Under the pieces are notes generated by a model. It saw only the letters and a program-made list of their open reading frames with translations. It was not told the DNA's origin and searched no databases. From Eudromia elegans (Eukaryota > Chordata > Aves > Tinamiformes > Tinamidae): a stretch of DNA of 64,000 bases. Shown here piece after piece: positions 61,801 to 62,702 of this stretch; positions within the stretch are counted from its first letter, which is position 1, and each line of letters opens with the position of its first letter. Both the position numbers and the translations under genes were made by a program. Location: NCBI GenBank assembly GCA_003342815.1, contig PTEX01000150.1, positions 650,170-714,169 on the forward strand. The letters run 5' to 3'.

Positions 61801-62702
61801 TAGGAAATATCTCGGGGCTCGGTTACAGGTGGCTCCTTTTAGGCTAATTTGTGTTTGTTGGAACCTTGTCATGGTGGTACCTGTATTTTCAACAGCAGCC
61901 TGGCAGGTAAAGCGCAGCCAGAATAGGAATAGGCAACGTGAGAATCTGCTGCTGCCTTTGCAGCAAGGCGCCCAGGCCGCCGGGGTATCTGGTGTGAGGG
62001 ATGTGTCTTCCCCTCGCGGGTTAGATCGGGGTGCAGTACCGAGCCCCAAGGGAGCAGGCAGGAGGAGACATCGCCCCTCGTACAAACACCAGCCCCTGCC
62101 TCACAGCAAGGTGTTCACAGCAAAATAGTTGGTGTTGGGGAGCCAGCGTCTGTGCGGGCTCTGCTTCAGCAGCTCTGCTTCGGAGCTGCTCATCTGCCCC
62201 AAGGCCTGAGGGCCCCTTTGTGGTTGGGCTCCCTTCAACATGCTTCTGGAGCCTGTCTTCCAGTTCCGCTTCAGATAAGGCCATGACACCATTGCTTGCT
62301 TATTTTCCATGCCTTTCGTGGTACTGATGGACACTTTTTCTTTCCTTTGGGTTGTCCTCAGTAGTTCCACACAGTGGAAACAGTGATTTCCTTGATAGTT
62401 ACAATAGCAGGTCACAGAATTCTGTCTGAAAGACTCTGCTTCCTTCTGAAAACTCTGATGGTTTCACATAATATCTTCAGGATTTACAAAAAATTATTTC
62501 ATTTGCTTTTGAAGTTAGTTACTAACTTTCTGGAATTTAAAAATGCTCTTTGTGCCTAGAAACAGCACAGCTGCTCCTGATCGTGTCTGACGGAAGAGGC
62601 CTTTTCCTGGAAGGCAAGGAGCGGGTGACGGCAGCAGTGCGTGCGGCGCAGAACGCCAACATCTTTGTCATTTTCGTGGTGTTGGACAATCCAAATTCCC
62701 GG
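241..62702 (+). CDS. MDN1: MDN1 (midasin AAA ATPase 1), internal 76 exons of a partial gene
   Basis: Giant AAA+ mechanoenzyme of 60S ribosome biogenesis. In the family it uses ATP to strip UBL-domain factors (NLE1/Rsa4, WDR12/Ytm1) from pre-60S particles, acting in the nucleolus and nucleoplasm. Seen here: 76 exons that splice into 4,319 open codons with matching phases. In order they encode the end of AAA3 (codons 1-141), AAA4 (P-loop GDTGCGKT at 185-192, DE box at 263-264), AAA5 (GSPGVGKT at 553-560, DE at 623-624), AAA6 (GPAAVGKT at 865-872, Walker B DN), a long helical linker (about 1155-3440), an acidic tether (about 3441-4060) and a MIDAS domain with DDSAS at 4175-4179. The start codon and first AAA domains lie upstream, and about the last 60 residues downstream. 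Identity rests on conserved motifs and domain order recalled from vertebrate midasin. All introns are GT-AG except the one after exon 13, which is GC-AG. Confidence 0.97.
1101..1150 (+). repeat. Decanucleotide tandem repeat, about 5 copies
   Basis: Five consecutive tttttaagta units (the first has one mismatch) ending 57 bases before exon 2. Four copies are perfect, suggesting recent expansion. Confidence 0.92.
1208..1349 (+). CDS. MDN1: MDN1 exon 2: AAA3 helical lid
   Basis: Codons 50-97, phase 0 to 1. The segment [15 protein letters not shown] is the 'LRDLFRW' helix that recurs in the midasin AAA small subdomains; a second copy is in exon 15. Acceptor ctggcag, donor gtgagc. A 10-base tandem repeat ends 57 bases upstream. 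Confidence 0.93.
1478..1612 (+). CDS. MDN1: MDN1 exon 3: AAA3 to AAA4 connection
   Basis: Codons 97-142, phase 1 to 1. Charged, helical sequence ([15 protein letters not shown]...) with no catalytic motif. It closes the AAA3 lid. The following intron is only 76 bases (1613-1688). Confidence 0.92.
1689..1827 (+). CDS. MDN1: MDN1 exon 4: AAA4 start and first half of P-loop
   Basis: Codons 142-188, phase 1 to 2. Contains [20 protein letters not shown], then VGDTG, the first part of the AAA4 Walker A motif. The exon ends inside the second glycine codon, so the nucleotide-binding loop is split by intron 1828-2483. Confidence 0.94.
1817..2496 (+). other. MDN1: AAA4 Walker A motif interrupted by an intron
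   Basis: GDTG is encoded at 1817-1827 and the first base of exon 5. CGKT follows at 2485-2496. The motif is complete after splicing, and the intron lies inside the second glycine codon of the loop. Confidence 0.9.
2484..2622 (+). CDS. MDN1: MDN1 exon 5: AAA4 second half of P-loop
   Basis: Codons 188-234, phase 2 to 0. Opens with CGKTT, completing GDTGCGKTT. It continues with the conserved [12 protein letters not shown] segment of the AAA4 core. Acceptor ccttccag, donor gtttgt. Confidence 0.94.
2716..2846 (+). CDS. MDN1: MDN1 exon 6: AAA4 Walker B
   Basis: Codons 235-278, phase 0 to 2. [19 protein letters not shown] carries an intact Walker B DE (Asp 263, Glu 264 of the visible protein; bases 2800-2805), so AAA4 looks hydrolysis-competent. 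Confidence 0.94.
2847..4301 (+). other. Intron between exons 6 and 7, no recognisable content
   Basis: 1,455 bases, strongly AT-rich, with T-rich stretches near 3530-3560 and the poly-T run before the acceptor. I see no gene, RNA or transposon signature. Confidence 0.6.
4199..4219 (+). repeat. Poly-T run (21 T)
   Basis: Homopolymer run of 21 T in the intron before exon 7, about 80 bases upstream of the acceptor. Its length is probably unstable. Confidence 0.9.
4302..4446 (+). CDS. MDN1: MDN1 exon 7: AAA4 sensor 1
   Basis: Codons 278-326, phase 2 to 0. An acidic loop ([12 protein letters not shown]) is followed by [17 protein letters not shown], whose Asn is the sensor-1 residue of AAA4. It follows a 1,455-base intron. 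Donor gtaaat. Confidence 0.93.
5539..5668 (+). CDS. MDN1: MDN1 exon 8: AAA4 arginine finger
   Basis: Codons 327-370, phase 0 to 1. Begins [15 protein letters not shown], the arginine-finger segment equivalent to exon 1. Acceptor gtctgcag, donor gtgggt. Confidence 0.94.
6472..6705 (+). CDS. MDN1: MDN1 exon 9: AAA4 helical lid
   Basis: Codons 370-448, phase 1 to 1. Contains [16 protein letters not shown], the lid helix, and [16 protein letters not shown], both highly conserved in vertebrate midasin. Donor gtacgt. Confidence 0.93.
7438..7635 (+). CDS. MDN1: MDN1 exon 10: AAA4 to AAA5 connection
   Basis: Codons 448-514, phase 1 to 1. Mainly helical and charged, ending in the conserved GIHPFFIPR just before the AAA5 core. 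Acceptor attacag, donor gtagga. Confidence 0.93.
8567..8775 (+). CDS. MDN1: MDN1 exon 11: AAA5 P-loop
   Basis: Codons 514-583, phase 1 to 0. [20 protein letters not shown] carries an intact Walker A motif (GSPGVGKT, bases 8683-8706). The exon is notably richer in G+C than the adjacent introns. Confidence 0.95.
8683..8706 (+). other. MDN1: AAA5 Walker A motif
   Basis: GSPGVGKT, an intact ATP-binding loop of the fifth AAA module, within one exon. Confidence 0.95.
9403..9525 (+). CDS. MDN1: MDN1 exon 12: AAA5 Walker B start
   Basis: Codons 584-624, phase 0 to 0. Contains [15 protein letters not shown], then GHWIVLDE. The exon ends exactly after the Walker B Asp-Glu pair. Confidence 0.94.
10513..10710 (+). 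CDS. MDN1: MDN1 exon 13: AAA5 sensor 1 and arginine finger
   Basis: Codons 625-690, phase 0 to 0. Contains [19 protein letters not shown], sensor 1 in KIFGCQNP, and FLNRFTQ as the arginine-finger segment. Its donor is GC (cag followed by gcaaga) rather than GT. Read-through would reach a stop at the end of the next 91 bases. Confidence 0.93.
10711..10801 (+). other. MDN1: GC-AG intron (91 bp) of MDN1
   Basis: The only intron in the window without a GT donor. The exon ends ..acccag and the intron begins gcaaga, matching the CAG/GCAAG consensus typical of U2-type GC-AG introns. The acceptor is tctatag. The join is fixed by phase 0 on both sides and by the conserved FTQ-VYVDP junction. Confidence 0.9.
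10802..10909 (+). CDS. MDN1: MDN1 exon 14: AAA5 post-core
   Basis: Codons 691-726, phase 0 to 0. Begins [20 protein letters not shown], directly after the arginine-finger strand of AAA5. It follows the GC-AG intron. Donor gtaaac. Confidence 0.92.
11722..11910 (+). CDS. MDN1: MDN1 exon 15: AAA5 helical lid
   Basis: Codons 727-789, phase 0 to 0. [20 protein letters not shown] and the following [15 protein letters not shown] are near-invariant in vertebrate midasin. It repeats the lid helix seen in exon 2. Confidence 0.95.
12169..12258 (+). CDS. MDN1: MDN1 exon 16: AAA5 to AAA6 connection
   Basis: Codons 790-819, phase 0 to 0. A short exon encoding [11 protein letters not shown] and [16 protein letters not shown]. 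Acceptor tgttctag, donor gtaagc. Confidence 0.92.
12382..12642 (+). CDS. MDN1: MDN1 exon 17: AAA6 P-loop
   Basis: Codons 820-906, phase 0 to 0. [20 protein letters not shown] gives an intact Walker A motif (GPAAVGKT, bases 12517-12540). It is followed by [17 protein letters not shown]. Confidence 0.95.
12517..12540 (+). other. MDN1: AAA6 Walker A motif
   Basis: GPAAVGKT, an intact ATP-binding loop of the sixth AAA module. It is paired with a non-catalytic DN Walker B in exon 19. Confidence 0.95.
12797..13052 (+). CDS. MDN1: MDN1 exon 18: AAA6 internal insertion
   Basis: Codons 907-992, phase 0 to 1. Begins [15 protein letters not shown] and ends [15 protein letters not shown]. This long helical insert between P-loop and Walker B is characteristic of AAA6 in midasin. 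Confidence 0.92.
13725..13884 (+). CDS. MDN1: MDN1 exon 19: AAA6 degenerate Walker B
   Basis: Codons 992-1045, phase 1 to 2. [20 protein letters not shown] is followed by [10 protein letters not shown]. The Walker B pair is Asp-Asn (13865-13870), not Asp-Glu, so AAA6 probably binds nucleotide without efficient hydrolysis. I recall the same DN in the human protein. Confidence 0.93.
14177..14293 (+). CDS. MDN1: MDN1 exon 20: AAA6 core
   Basis: Codons 1045-1084, phase 2 to 2. [20 protein letters not shown] and the following loop lead up to the sensor-1 strand of AAA6. Acceptor gatatag, donor gtgctt. Confidence 0.94.
14294..15465 (+). other. Intron between exons 20 and 21, no recognisable content
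   Basis: 1,172 bases of AT-rich unique sequence. A C-box-like gtgatga near 14653 lacks a matching D box and terminal stem, so no snoRNA is called. Confidence 0.6.
15466..15674 (+). CDS. MDN1: MDN1 exon 21: AAA6 sensor 1 and arginine finger
   Basis: Codons 1084-1154, phase 2 to 1. Begins [20 protein letters not shown], the sensor and arginine-finger segment of the last AAA module. It is followed by [11 protein letters not shown] and the lid. Acceptor ttgacag, donor gtaaga. Confidence 0.94.
16245..16390 (+). CDS. MDN1: MDN1 exon 22: AAA6 lid to linker
   Basis: Codons 1154-1202, phase 1 to 0. Helical ([18 protein letters not shown]). Two donors in frame 12 bases apart are possible (after 16378 or 16390). 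The longer form is chosen because VNQK matches the vertebrate length. Confidence 0.87.
17265..17467 (+). CDS. MDN1: MDN1 exon 23: start of linker
   Basis: Codons 1203-1270, phase 0 to 2. Contains [20 protein letters not shown] and then [20 protein letters not shown], conserved in vertebrates. It marks entry to the linker that rises from the AAA ring. Confidence 0.93.
17468..18476 (+). other. Intron between exons 23 and 24, no recognisable content
   Basis: 1,009 bases of AT-rich unique sequence with a short T run near 18346. Nothing else is recognised. Confidence 0.6.
18477..18697 (+). CDS. MDN1: MDN1 exon 24: linker
   Basis: Codons 1270-1344, phase 2 to 1. Helical, with conserved [20 protein letters not shown]. 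It follows a 1,009-base intron that holds nothing recognisable apart from AT-rich runs. Confidence 0.93.
19469..19582 (+). CDS. MDN1: MDN1 exon 25: linker
   Basis: Codons 1344-1382, phase 1 to 1. Encodes [20 protein letters not shown] and a short tail. Moderately conserved helical linker. Acceptor cccacag, donor gtactt. Confidence 0.9.
20079..20211 (+). CDS. MDN1: MDN1 exon 26: linker
   Basis: Codons 1382-1426, phase 1 to 2. Contains [18 protein letters not shown], a conserved linker block. Acceptor cttcctag, donor gtaagt. A compound AC/ACGT microsatellite lies in the following intron. Confidence 0.92.
20317..20367 (+). repeat. Compound microsatellite (AC)18 then ACGT repeats
   Basis: A perfect AC dinucleotide run to 20352, continuing directly into about four ACGT/GTAC units, in the intron between exons 26 and 27. 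The strictly alternating purine-pyrimidine order can favour Z-DNA. Confidence 0.95.
20867..20976 (+). CDS. MDN1: MDN1 exon 27: linker
   Basis: Codons 1426-1463, phase 2 to 1. Contains [17 protein letters not shown] and ends in KMSLDFRK. Acceptor aattcag, donor gtgggg, a weak G-rich donor. Confidence 0.88.
21649..21782 (+). CDS. MDN1: MDN1 exon 28: linker (downstream acceptor)
   Basis: Codons 1463-1507, phase 1 to 0. Encodes [20 protein letters not shown] and on. The acceptor after 21648 (ccccaaactccag, behind a long pyrimidine tract) is the one that keeps the frame. The stronger-looking upstream acceptor at 21556 would put the exon out of frame. Confidence 0.88.
21842..21874 (+). repeat. Simple repeat (CAAA)n
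   Basis: About five CAAA units flanked by A runs, 60 bases into the intron after exon 28. No transposon body is recognisable next to it. Confidence 0.85.
22538..22698 (+). CDS. MDN1: MDN1 exon 29: linker
   Basis: Codons 1508-1561, phase 0 to 2. Contains [20 protein letters not shown] and [12 protein letters not shown], a conserved Trp-rich linker block. Acceptor ttcttag, donor gtaagt. Confidence 0.93.
23108..23228 (+). CDS. MDN1: MDN1 exon 30: linker
   Basis: Codons 1561-1601, phase 2 to 0. Helical segment [20 protein letters not shown] ending [10 protein letters not shown]. Acceptor tctcaag, donor gtattg. Confidence 0.91.
23737..23947 (+). CDS. MDN1: MDN1 exon 31: linker
   Basis: Codons 1602-1672, phase 0 to 1. 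Helical ([39 protein letters not shown]). Followed by a short 95-base intron (23948-24042). Confidence 0.91.
24043..24274 (+). CDS. MDN1: MDN1 exon 32: linker
   Basis: Codons 1672-1749, phase 1 to 2. Contains [20 protein letters not shown] and the following YKLTVDYMA, recognisable vertebrate linker. Donor gtaaca. Confidence 0.91.
24275..25373 (+). other. Intron between exons 32 and 33, degenerate CA/TA-rich patch
   Basis: 1,099 bases. 24345-24435 is an imperfect alternating purine-pyrimidine patch (tgtgtatgtgtaca-like). A possible exon after ttgcag at 24462 reaches a stop in the required frame and was not accepted. Confidence 0.6.
25374..25500 (+). CDS. MDN1: MDN1 exon 33: linker
   Basis: Codons 1749-1791, phase 2 to 0. 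Helical [20 protein letters not shown] with [11 protein letters not shown]. It joins exon 32 directly. No coding exon that keeps frame was found in the 1,099-base intron between them. Confidence 0.88.
26402..26578 (+). CDS. MDN1: MDN1 exon 34: linker
   Basis: Codons 1792-1850, phase 0 to 0. Contains [20 protein letters not shown], conserved in vertebrates. Acceptor ctccttag, donor gtttgt. Confidence 0.91.
26725..26939 (+). CDS. MDN1: MDN1 exon 35: linker
   Basis: Codons 1851-1922, phase 0 to 2. Contains [20 protein letters not shown], a strongly conserved linker segment. Acceptor aatttag, donor gtatgc. Confidence 0.93.
27060..27441 (+). CDS. MDN1: MDN1 exon 36: linker (long exon)
   Basis: Codons 1922-2049, phase 2 to 0. 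At 382 bases it is one of the three longest exons here. Conserved [20 protein letters not shown] and [14 protein letters not shown] identify the middle of the linker. Confidence 0.94.
27668..27777 (+). CDS. MDN1: MDN1 exon 37: linker
   Basis: Codons 2050-2086, phase 0 to 2. Begins [20 protein letters not shown]. Acceptor tttttag, donor gtagta. It precedes a 1,169-base intron. Confidence 0.9.
27778..28946 (+). other. Intron between exons 37 and 38
   Basis: 1,169 bases, AT-rich, with a C-rich patch near 28637 and the G run at 28737. No mobile element is recognised. Confidence 0.6.
28737..28748 (+). repeat. Poly-G run (12 G)
   Basis: Twelve G in a G/A-rich segment (to about 28780) of the intron before exon 38. 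Confidence 0.9.
28947..29640 (+). CDS. MDN1: MDN1 exon 38: linker (largest exon)
   Basis: Codons 2086-2317, phase 2 to 0. At 694 bases it is the largest exon in the window. It encodes helical stalk including [39 protein letters not shown] and [20 protein letters not shown]. Acceptor cctaacag, donor gtacca. Confidence 0.95.
30213..30371 (+). CDS. MDN1: MDN1 exon 39: charged stalk segment
   Basis: Codons 2318-2370, phase 0 to 0. [20 protein letters not shown] followed by a Glu run and [12 protein letters not shown] highly charged, probably coiled or flexible segment of the stalk. Confidence 0.93.
30750..31130 (+). mobile_element. CR1 LINE fragment (3' end)
   Basis: Recognised from CR1 landmarks in order: gaagccacacttggagta, ttgggctccccagtacaaga, caggctgcccggagaggtca, tggagtctccctctctggag, ggtcccttccaacctcaa, and the terminal attctgtgat. 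It is 5'-truncated, as is usual for CR1, diverged in the middle (about 30857-30920), lies in the MDN1 sense orientation between exons 39 and 40, and encodes no intact protein. It is the main evidence that the genome is avian or at least sauropsid. Confidence 0.9.
31452..31728 (+). CDS. MDN1: MDN1 exon 40: linker/stalk
   Basis: Codons 2371-2463, phase 0 to 1. Conserved [20 protein letters not shown] and [18 protein letters not shown]. It lies 322 bases downstream of the intronic CR1 fragment. Confidence 0.94.
32665..32900 (+). CDS. MDN1: MDN1 exon 41: linker/stalk
   Basis: Codons 2463-2541, phase 1 to 0. Contains [20 protein letters not shown] and [20 protein letters not shown]. Acceptor cttcttag, donor gtaaaa. 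Confidence 0.93.
33501..33596 (+). CDS. MDN1: MDN1 exon 42: linker/stalk
   Basis: Codons 2542-2573, phase 0 to 0. [20 protein letters not shown] and LEILLAKAQ are near-identical to the human protein as recalled. Acceptor ttctgtag, donor gtatga. Confidence 0.94.
33824..33918 (+). CDS. MDN1: MDN1 exon 43: linker/stalk
   Basis: Codons 2574-2605, phase 0 to 2. [20 protein letters not shown] and IIQWRKLEL. Strongly conserved helical stalk. Confidence 0.94.
34369..34385 (+). repeat. Poly-G run (17 G)
   Basis: Seventeen G in the intron between exons 43 and 44. Prone to length error and G-quadruplex formation. Confidence 0.9.
34636..34760 (+). CDS. MDN1: MDN1 exon 44: linker/stalk
   Basis: Codons 2605-2647, phase 2 to 1. 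[20 protein letters not shown] followed by [15 protein letters not shown]. Acceptor gcttccag, donor gtaagg. A 17-G run lies in the preceding intron. Confidence 0.94.
35696..35842 (+). CDS. MDN1: MDN1 exon 45: linker/stalk
   Basis: Codons 2647-2696, phase 1 to 1. [20 protein letters not shown] and [16 protein letters not shown], conserved. Acceptor tgatcag, donor gtaagt. Confidence 0.94.
36099..36208 (+). CDS. MDN1: MDN1 exon 46: linker/stalk
   Basis: Codons 2696-2732, phase 1 to 0. [20 protein letters not shown] followed by a charged helix. Acceptor ccttccag, donor gtaaaa. Confidence 0.93.
36623..36696 (+). CDS. MDN1: MDN1 exon 47: linker/stalk (74 bp)
   Basis: Codons 2733-2757, phase 0 to 2. 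[20 protein letters not shown] is almost invariant in vertebrates. It shares the smallest-but-one exon size in the window with exon 73. Acceptor attaacag. Confidence 0.94.
36795..36811 (+). repeat. Short (TG)8 microsatellite
   Basis: About eight TG units in the intron between exons 47 and 48. Confidence 0.85.
36960..37152 (+). CDS. MDN1: MDN1 exon 48: linker/stalk
   Basis: Codons 2757-2821, phase 2 to 0. Starts [20 protein letters not shown], then becomes poorly conserved and charged. Donor gtgatt. A 1,490-base intron follows. Confidence 0.91.
37153..38642 (+). other. Intron between exons 48 and 49, no recognisable content
   Basis: 1,490 bases. A 99-codon open stretch at about 37745-38044 has no recognisable motif and starts at a non-ATG codon. 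I treat it as chance. Confidence 0.55.
38643..38802 (+). CDS. MDN1: MDN1 exon 49: linker/stalk
   Basis: Codons 2822-2875, phase 0 to 1. Basic segment [20 protein letters not shown], ending [11 protein letters not shown], which matches the vertebrate protein. Acceptor tttctcag, donor gttgag, a weak donor. Confidence 0.92.
38820..38841 (+). repeat. Poly-T run (22 T)
   Basis: A run of 22 T, 17 bases after the donor of exon 49, within a 194-base intron. Confidence 0.9.
38997..39143 (+). CDS. MDN1: MDN1 exon 50: linker/stalk
   Basis: Codons 2875-2924, phase 1 to 1. Lys/Glu-rich helix [20 protein letters not shown], then LFKSLAKTG. Conserved and likely coiled. It precedes the longest intron of the window (1,867 bases). 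Confidence 0.94.
39144..41010 (+). other. Intron between exons 50 and 51, with a coding-like patch
   Basis: The longest intron (1,867 bases). 39440-39650 is richer in G+C than its flanks and open in two frames, one of which (39445-39645) reads like ordinary protein. The rest is AT-rich and unremarkable. Confidence 0.55.
41011..41137 (+). CDS. MDN1: MDN1 exon 51: linker/stalk
   Basis: Codons 2924-2966, phase 1 to 2. [20 protein letters not shown] and then [13 protein letters not shown]. Acceptor cattccag, donor gtatgt. Confidence 0.93.
42055..42160 (+). CDS. MDN1: MDN1 exon 52: linker/stalk
   Basis: Codons 2966-3001, phase 2 to 0. [20 protein letters not shown] followed by [12 protein letters not shown]. 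Strongly conserved. Acceptor cttcgccag, donor gtaaag. Confidence 0.94.
43069..43184 (+). CDS. MDN1: MDN1 exon 53: linker/stalk
   Basis: Codons 3002-3040, phase 0 to 2. [20 protein letters not shown], then [12 protein letters not shown]. Conserved. Acceptor tgttcag, donor gtattg. Confidence 0.94.
44029..44514 (+). CDS. MDN1: MDN1 exon 54: linker/stalk (486 bp, variable middle)
   Basis: Codons 3040-3202, phase 2 to 2. The ends are conserved ([40 protein letters not shown]). The middle (about codons 3095-3145) is a divergent Ser/Thr/Gln-rich loop. The last codon is split in the Trp of YSW. Confidence 0.94.
44991..45217 (+). CDS. MDN1: MDN1 exon 55: linker/stalk
   Basis: Codons 3202-3278, phase 2 to 1. 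[20 protein letters not shown] and [16 protein letters not shown], matching vertebrate midasin. Acceptor ctgttacag, donor gtaagg. Confidence 0.93.
46047..46193 (+). CDS. MDN1: MDN1 exon 56: linker/stalk
   Basis: Codons 3278-3327, phase 1 to 1. [20 protein letters not shown], then [17 protein letters not shown]. The acceptor (gtggttcaaaag) has a poor pyrimidine tract, but the frame and the conserved sequence support it. Confidence 0.9.
46417..46595 (+). CDS. MDN1: MDN1 exon 57: linker/stalk
   Basis: Codons 3327-3386, phase 1 to 0. [20 protein letters not shown] and [19 protein letters not shown], conserved. Acceptor ttgtaatag, donor gtaaaa. Confidence 0.93.
46955..47116 (+). CDS. MDN1: MDN1 exon 58: end of linker
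   Basis: Codons 3387-3440, phase 0 to 0. Hydrophobic helices [20 protein letters not shown] and [18 protein letters not shown]. This is the last strongly helical block before the acidic tether. Confidence 0.94.
47595..47732 (+). CDS. MDN1: MDN1 exon 59: start of acidic tether
   Basis: Codons 3441-3486, phase 0 to 0. [20 protein letters not shown] leads into Gly/Asp/Glu-rich sequence ([16 protein letters not shown]), the start of the D/E-rich domain. Skipping this exon would keep the frame. Confidence 0.94.
48725..48866 (+). CDS. MDN1: MDN1 exon 60: acidic tether
   Basis: Codons 3487-3534, phase 0 to 1. Contains the conserved [19 protein letters not shown] within alternating Lys/Glu/Asp sequence. 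Donor gtttgg is non-consensus at position +3 onward. Confidence 0.93.
49347..49519 (+). CDS. MDN1: MDN1 exon 61: acidic tether
   Basis: Codons 3534-3591, phase 1 to 0. Dense Asp/Glu ([34 protein letters not shown]), ending in conserved EETGPGMDE. Acceptor gtacacag, donor gtaaag. Confidence 0.95.
49520..50438 (+). other. Intron between exons 61 and 62, with a CpG-rich patch
   Basis: 919 bases. 49860-50060 is CpG-rich and contains the 20-base tandem duplication; the flanks are AT-rich. Confidence 0.6.
49888..49927 (+). repeat. 20-bp tandem duplication in a CpG-rich intron patch
   Basis: gagccatcggacggggtaa plus one base occurs twice in direct tandem; the two units differ only at the last base. 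The surrounding 49860-50060 is G+C- and CpG-rich, unlike the AT-rich rest of the intron. Confidence 0.92.
50439..50582 (+). CDS. MDN1: MDN1 exon 62: acidic tether
   Basis: Codons 3592-3639, phase 0 to 0. [20 protein letters not shown], then mixed Lys/Glu ending EIHEQIDE. It can be skipped without a frameshift. Confidence 0.94.
51385..51523 (+). CDS. MDN1: MDN1 exon 63: acidic tether
   Basis: Codons 3640-3686, phase 0 to 1. [20 protein letters not shown] and [19 protein letters not shown]. The [10 protein letters not shown] and LDLPDD blocks are conserved islands in otherwise variable acidic sequence. Confidence 0.95.
52147..52469 (+). CDS. MDN1: MDN1 exon 64: acidic tether (323 bp)
   Basis: Codons 3686-3793, phase 1 to 0. 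A long low-complexity Glu/Asp/Ala/Gln run with the conserved end ADQGLHPQ. Likely disordered. The other five frames of this purine-rich exon give only low-complexity shadow ORFs. Confidence 0.94.
52704..52865 (+). CDS. MDN1: MDN1 exon 65: acidic tether
   Basis: Codons 3794-3847, phase 0 to 0. [20 protein letters not shown] followed by [20 protein letters not shown]. Skipping it would keep the frame. Donor gtaaaa. Confidence 0.93.
53203..53226 (+). repeat. Poly-T run (24 T) in the exon 66 acceptor
   Basis: A T homopolymer ending 9 bases before the first base of exon 66, so it forms the polypyrimidine tract of that acceptor. Confidence 0.92.
53236..53337 (+). CDS. MDN1: MDN1 exon 66: acidic tether to basic region
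   Basis: Codons 3848-3881, phase 0 to 0. [18 protein letters not shown], then KQSRKNTQ, conserved. The acceptor follows a 24-T run. The donor gttcgt is weak. Confidence 0.92.
53504..53705 (+). CDS. MDN1: MDN1 exon 67: basic NLS-like region of the tether
   Basis: Codons 3882-3949, phase 0 to 1. [20 protein letters not shown], then VHKRLR: two basic clusters resembling a bipartite nuclear localisation signal. It continues with [20 protein letters not shown], conserved in vertebrates. Confidence 0.95.
53510..53584 (+). other. MDN1: Putative nuclear localisation signal (KRKPGR ... HKRLR)
   Basis: Two basic clusters, KRKPGR and KRLR, separated by about 15 mostly polar residues inside an otherwise acidic 600-residue tether. 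This fits the nuclear site of action. The function is inferred from composition only. Confidence 0.6.
54333..54509 (+). CDS. MDN1: MDN1 exon 68: acidic tether
   Basis: Codons 3949-4008, phase 1 to 1. Asp/Glu/Pro-rich ([20 protein letters not shown]), then [13 protein letters not shown] variable part of the tether. Acceptor tttgtacag, donor gtatgc. Confidence 0.92.
55808..55844 (+). repeat. (TA)n followed by (TG)n microsatellite
   Basis: About 14 perfect TA units then four TG units, ending 43 bases upstream of exon 69, within the branch-point zone. The TA part is self-complementary. Confidence 0.95.
55888..56045 (+). CDS. MDN1: MDN1 exon 69: end of acidic tether
   Basis: Codons 4008-4060, phase 1 to 0. 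[20 protein letters not shown] and then the conserved [18 protein letters not shown] that begins the C-terminal globular part. The acceptor (gtggttctag) is purine-rich upstream, with a TA microsatellite 43 bases away. Confidence 0.92.
56754..56775 (+). repeat. (GA)5(TC)n perfect palindrome
   Basis: Five GA units run directly into TC units, giving a perfect 20-base palindrome (56754-56773) in the intron after exon 69. Confidence 0.9.
57435..57453 (+). repeat. Poly-G run (19 G)
   Basis: Nineteen consecutive G, 105 bases upstream of exon 70. The longest G run in the window. Confidence 0.92.
57559..57648 (+). CDS. MDN1: MDN1 exon 70: pre-MIDAS helix
   Basis: Codons 4061-4090, phase 0 to 0. [20 protein letters not shown], a helix just before the MIDAS domain. 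The human counterpart as recalled begins with a somewhat different TIFQPF stretch. Acceptor ctttcag, donor gttagt. Confidence 0.9.
58614..58729 (+). CDS. MDN1: MDN1 exon 71: pre-MIDAS helices
   Basis: Codons 4091-4129, phase 0 to 2. [20 protein letters not shown] and PTQAAKLK, almost invariant in vertebrates. Acceptor gctttag, donor gtaagt. Confidence 0.95.
59252..59426 (+). CDS. MDN1: MDN1 exon 72: MIDAS metal site
   Basis: Codons 4129-4187, phase 2 to 0. [20 protein letters not shown] and [20 protein letters not shown] lead to the DDSAS motif (59388-59402). This is the DxSxS core of the von Willebrand A-type MIDAS that binds UBL-domain assembly factors through a divalent cation. Confidence 0.96.
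59388..59402 (+). other. MDN1: MIDAS DxSxS metal-binding motif
   Basis: Codons for Asp-Asp-Ser-Ala-Ser; the first Asp and the two Ser are the cation ligands of the family. All required residues are present, so the visible site looks functional. Confidence 0.93.
59794..59867 (+). CDS. MDN1: MDN1 exon 73: MIDAS domain
   Basis: Codons 4188-4212, phase 0 to 2. [20 protein letters not shown], then IAVC, the first helix and second strand of the Rossmann-like fold. Acceptor tttaatag, donor gtgagt. The next intron is 89 bases. Confidence 0.95.
59957..60071 (+). CDS. MDN1: MDN1 exon 74: MIDAS domain
   Basis: Codons 4212-4250, phase 2 to 0. [20 protein letters not shown] and [16 protein letters not shown], conserved. 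Acceptor tttgaag, donor gtgagc. Confidence 0.95.
60072..61360 (+). other. Intron between exons 74 and 75, no recognisable content
   Basis: 1,289 bases of mixed-composition unique sequence. No repeat, RNA or open frame of note. Confidence 0.55.
61361..61424 (+). CDS. MDN1: MDN1 exon 75: MIDAS domain (64 bp)
   Basis: Codons 4251-4272, phase 0 to 1. [20 protein letters not shown]. The smallest exon found in the window, at 64 bases. Acceptor atctgcag, donor gtaagc. Confidence 0.94.
61620..62260. promoter_or_regulatory. Possible intronic CpG island or enhancer-like element
   Basis: Inside the intron between exons 75 and 76. Two CpG-dense blocks (about 61620-61750 and 61960-62060) include a CACGTG E-box in gtcacgtgtg near 61648. 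Composition differs sharply from neighbouring introns. A regulatory role is inference from composition alone. Confidence 0.35.
62560..62702 (+). CDS. MDN1: MDN1 exon 76: MIDAS domain, last exon in window
   Basis: Codons 4272-4319, phase 1 to 0. [20 protein letters not shown] and [15 protein letters not shown]. The SDG Asp is the further MIDAS ligand. The exon is CpG-rich. The remaining C-terminal exon(s) and stop codon lie beyond the window. Confidence 0.95.

Noticed and set aside
62021..62415. Overlapping open frames on both strands in the CpG-rich intron patch
   Set aside because: CpG-rich sequence lowers stop frequency in all frames. No recognisable protein or splice structure.
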